Below are positions 31,702-40,154 of a stretch of DNA of 48,087 bases, one piece after another. The position numbers and the translations under genes are program-made. The stretch covers positions 1-48,087 of the forward strand of contig CALESJ010000056.1 of the NCBI GenBank assembly GCA_937907025.1, given 5' to 3'. This DNA is from an uncultured Faecalibacterium sp. (lineage in GTDB: Bacteria; Bacillota; Clostridia; Oscillospirales; Ruminococcaceae). Positions within the stretch are counted from its first letter, which is position 1. Every line of letters begins with the position of its first letter. Under the pieces are notes generated by a model. It made no database searches. It saw only the letters and a program-made list of their open reading frames with translations, and was not told the origin of the DNA.

Positions 31702-33021
31702 ATGAATCTGATTTTGCTTTCCGGCGGCAGCGGCCAGCGGCTCTGGCCTCTGTCCAACAACATCCGGTCCAAGCAGTTCGTGCCCCTGCTGCGCAATGAC
31801 AAGGGCGAGTACGAGAGCATGGTCCAGCGGGTCTACCGCCAGATCAAAAAGGCCGACCCCCGGGCCAACATCGTGGTGGCCACCGGCAAACGCCAGGTCA
31901 GCACCATCAAGAACCAGCTGGGCGGCAAGGTCAGCGTCTGCGTGGAGCCCTGCCGGCGGGATACCTTCCCGGCCATCGTGCTGGCCTGCACCTACCTCAC
32001 CGACGTGATGGGCGTACACCCTGACGAGCCGGTGGTGGTCTGCCCCGTGGACCCCTATGTGGACGATACCTACTTCGCCGCGGTGAAGCAGATGGCCCGC
32101 CTGGCCGGGCCGGAAAACCCCGACGCCGCCAACCTGACCCTCATGGGCATCGAACCCACCTACCCCAGCGCCAAGTTCGGCTACATCATCCCCAAAAGCA
32201 CCGACCCGGTGAGCCGGGTGTCCTGCTTCAAGGAAAAGCCCGACGAAGCCACCGCAGCGGCCTACATCGCCAAGGGCGCTTTGTGGAACGGCGGTGTGTT
32301 TGCCTTCCGCCTGCGGTATCTGCTGGGCATTGCCCACAAACAGCTGGATTTCCGGGGCTTTGCGGACCTGCAGGCCAGCTATGCCATGCAGAAGCGCATC
32401 AGCTTCGACTACGCCGTGGCCGAAAACGAGCCGGACATCGCGGTCATGCGCTACGCCGGCCAGTGGAAGGACGTGGGCACCTGGAACACCTTCTGCGAGG
32501 TCATGGCCGACCCGGCCATCGGCAAGGTGCAGATGGATGAAGCCTGCGAAAACCTCAACGTCATCAACCAGCTGAACATCCCCATCATCTGCATGGGCTG
32601 CAAGGACATGGTGGTGGCGGCTTCCAGTGACGGCATCCTGGTCAGCGACAAGGGCCGCTCCAGCTATATCAAGCCCTTTGTGGAACAGGTGGAGGGGGAG
32701 GCCCGCTTTGCGGAAAAGAGCTGGGGTTCCTTCACCGTGCTGGACGTGCAGCCCCAGGCGACCACCATCCGCATCGTCCTCAACGCCGGGCATCAGCTGA
32801 CCTACCACAGCCACGAACACCGGGACGAGGTCTGGACCATCGTGGACGGCATGGGCCGGGTCGTCATTGACGGGGACGAACGCCCGGTACACCCCGGCAA
32901 CGTGGTGACCATGCCCGCCGGTGTGCGCCACACCCTCATCGCCGATACCCGCCTGGAAGCCATCGAGGTGCAGATCGGCACCGACATTGATGTGGCGGAC
33001 AAGCGTAAATACGAACTGTAA
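31702..33021 (+). CDS. manC: Mannose-1-phosphate guanylyltransferase with C-terminal cupin
   Basis: A 439-residue ManC-type protein. The N-terminal nucleotidyltransferase domain starts with LSGGSGQRLWPLSN (the family motif GGxGxRLWPLS) and contains the FKEKP motif and WNGGVFAFR. It makes GDP-mannose from mannose-1-phosphate and GTP. The last 110 residues form a cupin (HSHEHRDEVWTIVDG, HPGNVVTMPAGVRHT), the phosphomannose isomerase-like part; whether it retains isomerase activity is not clear from sequence. It lies 36 bp after fcl and completes the path to GDP-L-fucose. No phosphomannomutase or fucosyltransferase is next to it. Confidence 0.95.
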   Translation: MNLILLSGGSGQRLWPLSNNIRSKQFVPLLRNDKGEYESMVQRVYRQIKKADPRANIVVATGKRQVSTIKNQLGGKVSVCVEPCRRDTFPAIVLACTYLTDVMGVHPDEPVVVCPVDPYVDDTYFAAVKQMARLAGPENPDAANLTLMGIEPTYPSAKFGYIIPKSTDPVSRVSCFKEKPDEATAAAYIAKGALWNGGVFAFRLRYLLGIAHKQLDFRGFADLQASYAMQKRISFDYAVAENEPDIAVMRYAGQWKDVGTWNTFCEVMADPAIGKVQMDEACENLNVINQLNIPIICMGCKDMVVAASSDGILVSDKGRSSYIKPFVEQVEGEARFAEKSWGSFTVLDVQPQATTIRIVLNAGHQLTYHSHEHRDEVWTIVDGMGRVVIDGDERPVHPGNVVTMPAGVRHTLIADTRLEAIEVQIGTDIDVADKRKYEL

Positions 33022-33040
33022 AATACAGCTAAAAAATACA

Positions 33041-33087
33041 AAAAGCAAAAGGACAGCCTCCCGCAAGAGGCTGTCCTTTTGCTTTTG
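33041..33087. terminator. Bidirectional terminator after manC
   Basis: A perfect 20-bp stem, first arm ending GGACAGCCTC and second arm starting GAGGCTGTCC, loop CCGCAA, flanked by AAAAGC and GCTTTT on either side, between convergent genes. A second hairpin CTCCCGGCC/GGCCGGGAG follows at 33115-33136 without a T run. Confidence 0.93.
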
Positions 33088-33156
33088 CAGACAGGGGGAA
33101 ACATCTTCCCGCAACTCCCGGCCCGAAGGCCGGGAGCGGGGCAGACAGAAGGAAAC

Positions 33157-35016
33157 TCATTCGTTGACCAGCACCCGCATCTCGTAGGGCTGCAGCCACA
33201 GGTCCCGCACATCGGCGGCGGCGCCGGTGCGGCGGTCGCGCCAGGCACCGTCCAGGGCGTCCAGCCACAGGTGCTGGGGCTCGCCGGTAAAGTTGAACAC
33301 CCCTACCAGGGTGCGCTCGTCCAGGCGGCGCAGCAGGCCCAGCACCCCATCGTTGTGGGTGTCCCAGGTGGTGAACCAGGCTTCCGGGGCAAAGCAGGGG
33401 TCCCGGCGCAGGGTGCGCAGGTCCTCCAGCCCCTGCCACAGAATGTTCTGCAGGGTGCCCGGCTCCTTGCGGCGGGCGGCGTTGTCCCAGTTGAATTTGG
33501 TACGGTGCAGGTTGCGGCTGTCCTCCGCCAGGTCGGGGTCATCCTTGTAGCCCCAGCCGTTGAGCTGGCCGATCTCGTCGCCGCTGTTCAGCATGGGAAA
33601 GCCCTTGAAAAAGGCCATGGCCCCGTGCATCAGCAGGTCCCGGTGCAAGGCGGTCTGCAGGGCGGCTTCGCTGCCCTGTTCCAGAGCCTGCTCCACCCCG
33701 CACAGGCTGGCGGTGGTGCCGCAGCTGCGGGCGTCCCGGGTGGCGGGGTCGTAGTTGTATACCTCGCCCTTGGCCCAGCTGCCCTCAAACCGGCCCTCAT
33801 AGAAATGGTAAAGGAACTCCTTGTGCAGCTGGGGATCAATGCCCAGGTACCGCTCGGTGCCTTCGTCCAGGCCCCAGCCGATGTCATCGTGGCAGCGCAG
33901 ATAGTTCACGAACCAGCACTGGGGGCCCAGGGCGTTCAGGGCGTCCAGCTGGGACTTCAGCAGCCGCACATCCCGGGAGGCCAGGGCGCTCCACAGGTTG
34001 ACCATGGTGGACACGCTGTACAGCATGTGGCATTCCGGCTTGTCCGGGGTGCCGAAGTAGGCTGCCAGCTCGTTGGGCGCCATGACCACCTCGCCTTTCA
34101 GGATGACGGCAGGGCAGACGGTTTCCAGCACCATGCGGATGATGCGCACGATGGTGTGCACCTGGGGCAGGTTGCGGCAGTTGGTGCCCAGCTGCTTCCA
34201 GATGTAGGGCACCGCGTCGATGCGCAGCACCTCCACGCCCAGGTTGGCCAGGTTCAGCATGCTGCGGGTCATCTCCACCAGCACGGCGGGGTTGCGGTAG
34301 TTCAGGTCCCACTGGTAGGGGTGGAAGGTGGTCAGCACCCACTTGTGCATCTCCTCGCACCAGGTAAAGTTGCCCGGGGCGGTGTTGGGGAACACCTGGG
34401 GCACCGTGCGCTCGTACTGGTCGGGGATGGTGCGGTCGTCAAAACAATGGTAGAAATTCTGGTAATAAGGGTCCCCGGCCTTGGCCCGGCAGGCCCATTC
34501 GTGGCTGGAGGCGGTGTGGTTCATCACAAAATCCAGGCACAGGCTGATGCCCGCTGCCCGCAGCTTTTTGGTCAGGGCGGCCAGGTCGGCGTTGGTGCCC
34601 AGAGAAGGGTCCACCTGGTTGAAATCCTCCACCGCATAGCCGCCGTCGTTGTGGGGATGGGGCATTTTCAGCAGGGGCATCAGGTGCAGATAGGTCAAAT
34701 TCTGCTCTTTCAGGTAGGGCAGCTTGCGGGCCAGCTTCTTCAGGTCCCCGGCAAACAGGTCGGTGTACATGGTCATGCCGAACATGCTGCCCCGGCGGTA
34801 CCAGCCCGGGTCGGCTTCTCGCACGGCGTCCAGCTTTTTCAGCTCGGGGCTGCGGGCGGCCCAGGCGTCTGCCATGGCCTGTTCCAGGGTGTTCAGGGCG
34901 TCGCGGTCGTTGTACAGCTCCATGAACAGCCACTCCAGCTCGTCATGGCAGTGGGCCATGCGGGCGTCAAAGGCGGCGGTGTCGCTGCGGCGGGTGAGGA
35001 TATCCTTCATTGCCAT
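33157..35016 (-). CDS. GH13 subfamily 4 amylosucrase-type sucrose enzyme
   Basis: A 619-residue glycoside hydrolase family 13 protein with the amylosucrase layout: a helical N-terminal domain (to about 75), then the barrel starting MFGMTMYTDLFAGDLKKL. LTYLHLMPLLKMP and NDGGYAVEDFNQVDPSLGT are subfamily 4 hallmarks. The likely nucleophile is Asp267 (EVLRIDAVPYIWKQLGT), the acid/base Glu309 (LKGEVV), 42 residues later as in characterised amylosucrase, and His376-Asp377 lie in LRCHDDIGWG. There is no signal peptide, so it is cytoplasmic. It should act on sucrose, by hydrolysis or glucosyl transfer; sucrose phosphorylases are shorter (about 500 residues). It is last in the raffinose locus, behind scrK. 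The first of two close ATGs is used. Confidence 0.88.
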   Translation of the reverse strand: MAMKDILTRRSDTAAFDARMAHCHDELEWLFMELYNDRDALNTLEQAMADAWAARSPELKKLDAVREADPGWYRRGSMFGMTMYTDLFAGDLKKLARKLPYLKEQNLTYLHLMPLLKMPHPHNDGGYAVEDFNQVDPSLGTNADLAALTKKLRAAGISLCLDFVMNHTASSHEWACRAKAGDPYYQNFYHCFDDRTIPDQYERTVPQVFPNTAPGNFTWCEEMHKWVLTTFHPYQWDLNYRNPAVLVEMTRSMLNLANLGVEVLRIDAVPYIWKQLGTNCRNLPQVHTIVRIIRMVLETVCPAVILKGEVVMAPNELAAYFGTPDKPECHMLYSVSTMVNLWSALASRDVRLLKSQLDALNALGPQCWFVNYLRCHDDIGWGLDEGTERYLGIDPQLHKEFLYHFYEGRFEGSWAKGEVYNYDPATRDARSCGTTASLCGVEQALEQGSEAALQTALHRDLLMHGAMAFFKGFPMLNSGDEIGQLNGWGYKDDPDLAEDSRNLHRTKFNWDNAARRKEPGTLQNILWQGLEDLRTLRRDPCFAPEAWFTTWDTHNDGVLGLLRRLDERTLVGVFNFTGEPQHLWLDALDGAWRDRRTGAAADVRDLWLQPYEMRVLVNE

Positions 35017-35044
35017 GGCAAAAAACAGCTCCTTAGGCCGCGGT

Positions 35045-35986
35045 TTACTCCGCGGCGTTCATCTCTTCCTGGGTGGGCATGGCCGGAATGGCCCCGTGGC
35101 GGCTGGTGGTGATGGACGCCGCCTTGTTGGCGTAGGCCAGCATGGGTTCCAGCTGCTCCACGGTCAGGCAGTCCAGCCCGTCCAGGCGGCACAGCCGGGA
35201 CAGAAACGCCCCGAAGAAGGTGTCGCCTGCGCCGTTGGTGTCGCCCACAGTGCAGGGCACACCGGGCACCGTGCCGGTCTTGTCCCCGAAGCGGTAGAAC
35301 ACCCCGTGGGCGCCCAGGGTGACCAGGATCAGCCGGATGCCGTGCTCCGCCAGGGCGGCGGTGCCGGTTTCCAGGTCGGTGGTGTCGGCCATCAGGGGCA
35401 GTTCCTCATCGGAAATTTTCAGGATGTCCACCAGGTCCAGGGGCTTGCGCATCCGGCGGATGGCGGTGGCCTCGTCCGGCCACAGGTTGGCCCGGTAGTT
35501 GGGGTCGTAGGTGATCAGCGCGCCCAGGCCCCGGGCGGTTTCGGCCGCACACAGGGTGGTGGTGCGGGCGGGTTCCCGGGTCAGGCTCACGCTGCCGAAA
35601 TGCAGGAAATGGGCTTCTTTCAGAAGTCCCAGGGGAATCTCATCCTTCAGCATCATGGAATCGGCGCCGGGGTCCCGGTAAAAGGTGAAATCCCGCTCGC
35701 CGTTCTCGTCCACCGATACCACCGCCATGGTGGTGTGCTGCTCCTCGTCGGTGGCCAGGGCGCTCACGTCCACGAAATTCTCTTTCAGCACGCTGCGCAG
35801 ATACCGGCCAAAGGCGTCGTCGCCCACCTTGCTGATCAGCGCCGTGGATGCCCCCAGCCGGGATGCCGCCACCGCCAGGTTGGCCGGGGCGCCGCCCGGG
35901 TTGGCGGCATACTGGGGCACACCGGTGGCGTTCACGCCGGTCTGGGTCAGGTCGATGAGCACTTCGCCGATGGCAACAATATCCAT
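35045..35986 (-). CDS. scrK: Fructokinase (PfkB family)
   Basis: A 313-residue ribokinase-fold sugar kinase. GGAPANLAVAASRLG is the N-terminal signature and GDTNGAGDTFFGAF the C-terminal one, with the catalytic Asp in GAGD. Residues ISKVGDDAFG and YDPNYRANLWP fit fructokinases. It would phosphorylate fructose released from sucrose by the GH13 enzyme encoded 28 bp downstream. GGAGG precedes the start. Other PfkB substrates are possible, but context favours fructose. Confidence 0.88.
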   Translation of the reverse strand: MDIVAIGEVLIDLTQTGVNATGVPQYAANPGGAPANLAVAASRLGASTALISKVGDDAFGRYLRSVLKENFVDVSALATDEEQHTTMAVVSVDENGERDFTFYRDPGADSMMLKDEIPLGLLKEAHFLHFGSVSLTREPARTTTLCAAETARGLGALITYDPNYRANLWPDEATAIRRMRKPLDLVDILKISDEELPLMADTTDLETGTAALAEHGIRLILVTLGAHGVFYRFGDKTGTVPGVPCTVGDTNGAGDTFFGAFLSRLCRLDGLDCLTVEQLEPMLAYANKAASITTSRHGAIPAMPTQEEMNAAE

Positions 35987-36011
35987 GATGGAATCCTCCG
36001 TTCTTGTATGG

Positions 36012-38261
36012 TCAGGAAATCCGGGTCAGGTGCATCTGCACGCTGGGGGCATCTCCGGTCAGCTGGGGCAGGGTGTAGCCCGCATACAGCAGGGTGCTGC
36101 CGCTGACCACCGCGCCGCACAGGCCGGTGCCGCCTGCCGCACCCACTTCCGGGGTGGCGGCGGTGCCGTACATGTGTACCTCGTCAATGCGGTACAGGGC
36201 GGCGGGGTCCAGGCCCCGCAGGCACAGGTGCAGGGGCCGGGCGTTGGCTTCGGGGTGGATGAGCACCAGGCTGACCAGGCTCTCCTTGTCGGTCACGGTC
36301 TGCCAGGCCGCATAGCGGCTCTGACGGTCGGGAGCGGTCAGGCGGTAATAAGCGCCGTTCTGGATCACGTCATAGTAGCGCTTGAAGGTTTCGATCTGCT
36401 GGCGCACCTGGTCGCACTCCTCGTCGGTCAGGCGGCCCAGGTCCAGCTCATACCCGAAGGTGCCGGACATGGCCACCACGGCCCGGGGCCACAGGGGCAC
36501 GGTGCGGCCGGTCTGGTGGTTGGGGCAGGCGGACACATGGGCGCCCATGGCGGAAACCGGATACCCGAAAGAGGTGCCGTACTGGATGGACAGACGCTCG
36601 ATGGCGTCGGTGTCGTCGCTGCACCAGATCTGGGGGAAGTAGCACAGCATGCCGGCGTCAAAACGGCCGCCGCCGCCGGCGCAGCCCTCAAACAGCACAT
36701 CGGGGAACTGGGTGGTCAGGCGGTCCAGCAGGCTGTACACGCCCAGCATGTACCGGTGGGAAGTTTCGCCCTGGCGTTCCGGGGGCAGGGCGCGGCTGTA
36801 TACATCGGACATGTTGCGGTTCATGTCCCATTTCACATATTCGATGTGGTTCTCCCGCAGCAGGGTGCTCAGGCGCTCGGCCAGATAATCCACCACTTCG
36901 GGACGGCCCAGGTCCAGCACCAGCTGGTTGCGGCCCATCACCGGGCTGCGGCCGGGCAGGGTCAGGGCCCAGTCGGGATGGGCGCGGTACAGGTCGGAAT
37001 CCTCGCTGACCATCTCCGGCTCCACCCAGATGCCGAACTTCATGCCCAGGGCGTTCACCCGCTCAATGAGGGGGCGCAGGCCGCCGGGCAGCTTTTCCTC
37101 GTTCACGAACCAGTCGCCCAGACCGGAGTTGTCGTCGTTGCGCTTGCCGAACCAGCCGTCGTCCAGCACCATCATCTCCACGCCCAGGGAAGCGGCCTTC
37201 TCGGCGATGCGGCAGATGGATTCGGTGGTGAAATTGAAGTAGGTGGCCTCCCAGTTGTTGATGAGCACCGGGCGGCGGGCATAGCGGAAGGGGCTGCGGC
37301 AGATGTTGCGCCGCAGGAAGTTGTGATAATGGCGGGACAGTTCGCCCAGGCCGTCGGGGGTGCAGCACAGCAGCACTTCGGGGGCGGTGAAGGTCTGGTC
37401 CGGGTCCAGCTGCCAGGAGAAGCGCTCCTCATGCAGGCCGCTGACCACACGGGTCAGCCCGTTCTGGTCCACCTCGATGTCGGTGCGGTGGCTGCCGGAA
37501 TACACCGGCATCACGCCGTAGCACAGGCCGTTGTCCTCGGTGGCGTCGTGGTCGCACAGGATCACAAAGGGGTTGTGGTGGTGGCTGGACGCACCACGGG
37601 TGGAGGACACGGTGGTGATGGCGTCGGGCAGGGACACCCGCTGCATCTGGCGCTCCATGGCGTGGCGGCCGTGGAAGTGGATCAGGTCCCAGTTGCCGAA
37701 AGGCAGGTCCAGGCAAAGGGAAGCGGCCTTTTCCAGGCGCAGGGTCCCCTTGCCGGTGTTGGTCAGGCGCACGGCGCGGGTGAGCATGTCCTGCTTGGCA
37801 AACACGCCGTACAGCAGCTCCAGCTGCAGGCCGGTCACCGGGTCTTTCATCCGGATGCACAGGGTTTCAGCCTCGCTGCCTTCGTCGTGGGCGCAGGGCA
37901 GGCCCTCCAGGGTGTACTTGCCCGGGACAATGGTATGGGAATCATACAGGAAGTCCGCCCCGGCGGCGCCGGATTCGTCCCGGACTACCAGGCAGGAAAG
38001 GCGGAAGTCGCCCACGTTGCAGCCGGTGTATTCCTGGGGCAGGGTGTCGGGGGAAATGCCCCGCTGGTTGCGGCAGGTGTAGTAGTTGGGGGAGAAGCCG
38101 TGGTCGGCGGGGGGATACAGCGCTCCCAGGTCGCCCTGACCGATGCTGCGGCCGTAATACAGGTGCAGCAGACGTCCGCGCTCGTCCACCCGCATCTGGT
38201 AGGTGGTGTGGACGGTCTGCAGGGTAAAGGTGCGCGTACCGGCGTCAAATTGAATGCCCAT
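36012..38261 (-). CDS. aga: Alpha-galactosidase, GH36
   Basis: A 749-residue GH36 enzyme of the long bacterial type. An N-terminal beta-supersandwich domain (to about 325) precedes the barrel. The nucleophile is Asp479 in YVKWDMNR and the acid/base Asp549 in WCSDDTDAIERL, almost the same numbering and spacing as in characterised long GH36 enzymes. NNWEATYFNF and LDDGWFGKRNDD are family landmarks. No signal peptide, so it cleaves the terminal alpha-galactose of imported raffinose, melibiose or stachyose in the cytoplasm. AGGAGG precedes the ATG at 38261; an in-frame ATG at 38342 lies in the terminator region. It lies between the transporter genes and scrK. Confidence 0.95.
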   Translation of the reverse strand: MGIQFDAGTRTFTLQTVHTTYQMRVDERGRLLHLYYGRSIGQGDLGALYPPADHGFSPNYYTCRNQRGISPDTLPQEYTGCNVGDFRLSCLVVRDESGAAGADFLYDSHTIVPGKYTLEGLPCAHDEGSEAETLCIRMKDPVTGLQLELLYGVFAKQDMLTRAVRLTNTGKGTLRLEKAASLCLDLPFGNWDLIHFHGRHAMERQMQRVSLPDAITTVSSTRGASSHHHNPFVILCDHDATEDNGLCYGVMPVYSGSHRTDIEVDQNGLTRVVSGLHEERFSWQLDPDQTFTAPEVLLCCTPDGLGELSRHYHNFLRRNICRSPFRYARRPVLINNWEATYFNFTTESICRIAEKAASLGVEMMVLDDGWFGKRNDDNSGLGDWFVNEEKLPGGLRPLIERVNALGMKFGIWVEPEMVSEDSDLYRAHPDWALTLPGRSPVMGRNQLVLDLGRPEVVDYLAERLSTLLRENHIEYVKWDMNRNMSDVYSRALPPERQGETSHRYMLGVYSLLDRLTTQFPDVLFEGCAGGGGRFDAGMLCYFPQIWCSDDTDAIERLSIQYGTSFGYPVSAMGAHVSACPNHQTGRTVPLWPRAVVAMSGTFGYELDLGRLTDEECDQVRQQIETFKRYYDVIQNGAYYRLTAPDRQSRYAAWQTVTDKESLVSLVLIHPEANARPLHLCLRGLDPAALYRIDEVHMYGTAATPEVGAAGGTGLCGAVVSGSTLLYAGYTLPQLTGDAPSVQMHLTRIS

Positions 38262-38330
38262 AACAAGGGTCCTCCTGAATGATAAAGAATATATATTCAG
38301 GCGCAGCGCCCTGAAAGGCGCCGGGCCGAG

Positions 38331-38386
38331 TATGCAAAACAAAGGCGGCAGGCGGGCGGGTCGTCTGACGCAGCCCGCCTGCCGCC
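38331..38386 (-). terminator. Strong hairpin with T run between transporter genes and aga
   Basis: On the minus strand a perfect 14-bp stem GGCGGCAGGCGGGC/GCCCGCCTGCCGCC is followed by TTTGTTTTG. It lies inside the locus, 43 bp after the permease stop and about 70 bp before aga. It may end most transcripts or protect the upstream mRNA end. Confidence 0.8.
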
Positions 38387-38429
38387 GGAAATGTCCCCCG
38401 CGGGGACGCTCAAGGGCAGGGACGACGGC

Positions 38430-39266
38430 TTATTTGCCGCCGGTCATGGCAATGCCCTGGATGAACTGTTTCTGGAAGATGAGGTACAGAATAACCATGG
38501 GGATCATGGCCAGCAGGCTGCCGGCCATCAGCACGGGGAAGTTGGTGGTGTACTGGCCGTTCAGGGTGGACAGGCCGGCGGACAGGGTCATCTTGTTCAG
38601 GTCGGTGTTGCAGATCAGCGGCCACATCAGGTCGGAGTAGGCGAACACGGCGGTGAAGATGGCCAGGGCGGCGCAGCTGGAACCGGTCAGGGGGAACATG
38701 ACCTTGGTGAAGGTCTGCCACTTGTTGCAGCCGTCCAGATAGGCGGCTTCGGCGATCTCATTGGGGATGCCCAGATAGGTCTGCCGCAGGAAGAAGGTGC
38801 CGAACGCGGAAACCAGGCCGGGGAAGACCAGCGCGAAGATGGTGTTGGTCATGCCCATATGGGCCAGCATCAGGTACTGGGGGGTGATGAAGATCTGGCT
38901 GGGCAGCATCATCTGCACCAGCACGATGCCGAACAGCAGGTTCTTGCAGGGGAACTGCAGCTTGGCGAAGGCGTAGCCGGCCATGGAGCTGAAGACCACG
39001 GCGCAGATCACGCGGAACACGATGAGCAGACCGGTGTTGACGTACAGATTCACGAAGGGAAGGCTGTCCAGCGCGGTGGTGAAGTTGGCAAACTGCCAGC
39101 TGGAGGGGAAGATCTGCGGCGGGATAGCCATGGCCTCGGCCTGGGTCTTGAAGCTGGTCAGGATCATCCACACAAAGGGGAAGATCATGATGATGCTGCC
39201 CAGGATGAGTACAACATACGTCAGCGCGGTGGAAAGTCTTTTGTTGCTTTTCATACTGGTATTCAT
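38430..39266 (-). CDS. msmG: Sugar ABC transporter permease (CUT1, MsmG-like)
   Basis: A 278-residue inner-membrane permease with about six hydrophobic helices. The cytoplasmic EAA loop that contacts the ATPase is EIAEAAYLDGCNKWQTF (about residues 168-184). The C-terminal end IFQKQFIQGIAMTGGK is characteristic of the second permease of CUT1 importers. It starts three bases after the end of the other permease gene. With MsmE and MsmF it would import raffinose-type oligosaccharides; the assignment comes from the neighbouring alpha-galactosidase. Confidence 0.92.
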   Translation of the reverse strand: MNTSMKSNKRLSTALTYVVLILGSIIMIFPFVWMILTSFKTQAEAMAIPPQIFPSSWQFANFTTALDSLPFVNLYVNTGLLIVFRVICAVVFSSMAGYAFAKLQFPCKNLLFGIVLVQMMLPSQIFITPQYLMLAHMGMTNTIFALVFPGLVSAFGTFFLRQTYLGIPNEIAEAAYLDGCNKWQTFTKVMFPLTGSSCAALAIFTAVFAYSDLMWPLICNTDLNKMTLSAGLSTLNGQYTTNFPVLMAGSLLAMIPMVILYLIFQKQFIQGIAMTGGK

Positions 39267-39269
39267 ACT

Positions 39270-40154
39270 TTACACCTCGTAATTGACCCACTTTTTCTGG
39301 CCGATGAACTGGATGATGGTGACAACACCGATCAGCAGCACGGTCCAGACGACGATGGCGGACGCATAGCCCTTGTCACCGGCCACGAAGCTCTCGCGGT
39401 AGAACAGGGACATCAGGCTCTGGGCGTCGTTGAGCGCGGGGTTCGCGTCATCGACCATCATGTAGATCAGGTCGAAGACTTTCAGCGAGGACATCAGGCG
39501 CATGATCATAACGACGAACAAAGTCGGCGAAACCATCGGCAGCGTGATGGAGAAGAACTGCTTGACCTTGGACGCGCCGTCCAGGTCGGCAGCTTCGTAC
39601 AGCGTGGCCGAAACATTCTGCAGGCCGGCCAGCAGCAGCACGGCGTCGTAGCCGATGTTGCTCCAGATCTGCACAATGGCGCAGGTGAAAAGTACAATGC
39701 TGGGATTGGTCAGCCAGCCGATGTTGGCGCCCAGCACCGAGTTAATGATACCATACTGGGAGTTGAAAATCCATTTCCACACCATAGCCACGGCGGCGGG
39801 GGCCACGACCATGGGCAGGAAGAAGATGGCACGGAAGGTGGTGCGGCCGCGGATCTTGCTGTTCAGCAGCACAGCCACCAGCAATGCCAGGAAGATTCCC
39901 ACCGGGACGGTCAGAATGCAGAACAGGACGGTGTTCCAAGTCGCCTTCCAGAACTCAACGTTCTGGAACATTTCGATATAGTTATCCACACCCTCAAATT
40001 CAAACATGCCGAACGGCTTCGACTTGGAAAAGCTCATGTAAATGGTTTCGATGAACGGCCAAATGTTCAGCACCAGCAGACCGATGATGGTGGGTGCCAC
40101 CATGATGAGGCCCCACACCGCACCGTCGCGGGCGAGTTTGGATGTCTTTTGCAT
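39270..40154 (-). CDS. msmF: Sugar ABC transporter permease (CUT1, MsmF-like)
   Basis: A 294-residue permease with about six transmembrane helices and a cytoplasmic N-terminus rich in Lys (MQKTSKLARDG). The EAA loop is ATLYEAADLDGASKVKQFF. FSKSKPFGMFEFEGVDNY is the periplasmic-side region found in MalF/MsmF-type subunits. Its start codon shares a base with the msmE stop (TAATG at 40152-40156), indicating coupled translation. Confidence 0.92.
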   Translation of the reverse strand: MQKTSKLARDGAVWGLIMVAPTIIGLLVLNIWPFIETIYMSFSKSKPFGMFEFEGVDNYIEMFQNVEFWKATWNTVLFCILTVPVGIFLALLVAVLLNSKIRGRTTFRAIFFLPMVVAPAAVAMVWKWIFNSQYGIINSVLGANIGWLTNPSIVLFTCAIVQIWSNIGYDAVLLLAGLQNVSATLYEAADLDGASKVKQFFSITLPMVSPTLFVVMIMRLMSSLKVFDLIYMMVDDANPALNDAQSLMSLFYRESFVAGDKGYASAIVVWTVLLIGVVTIIQFIGQKKWVNYEV

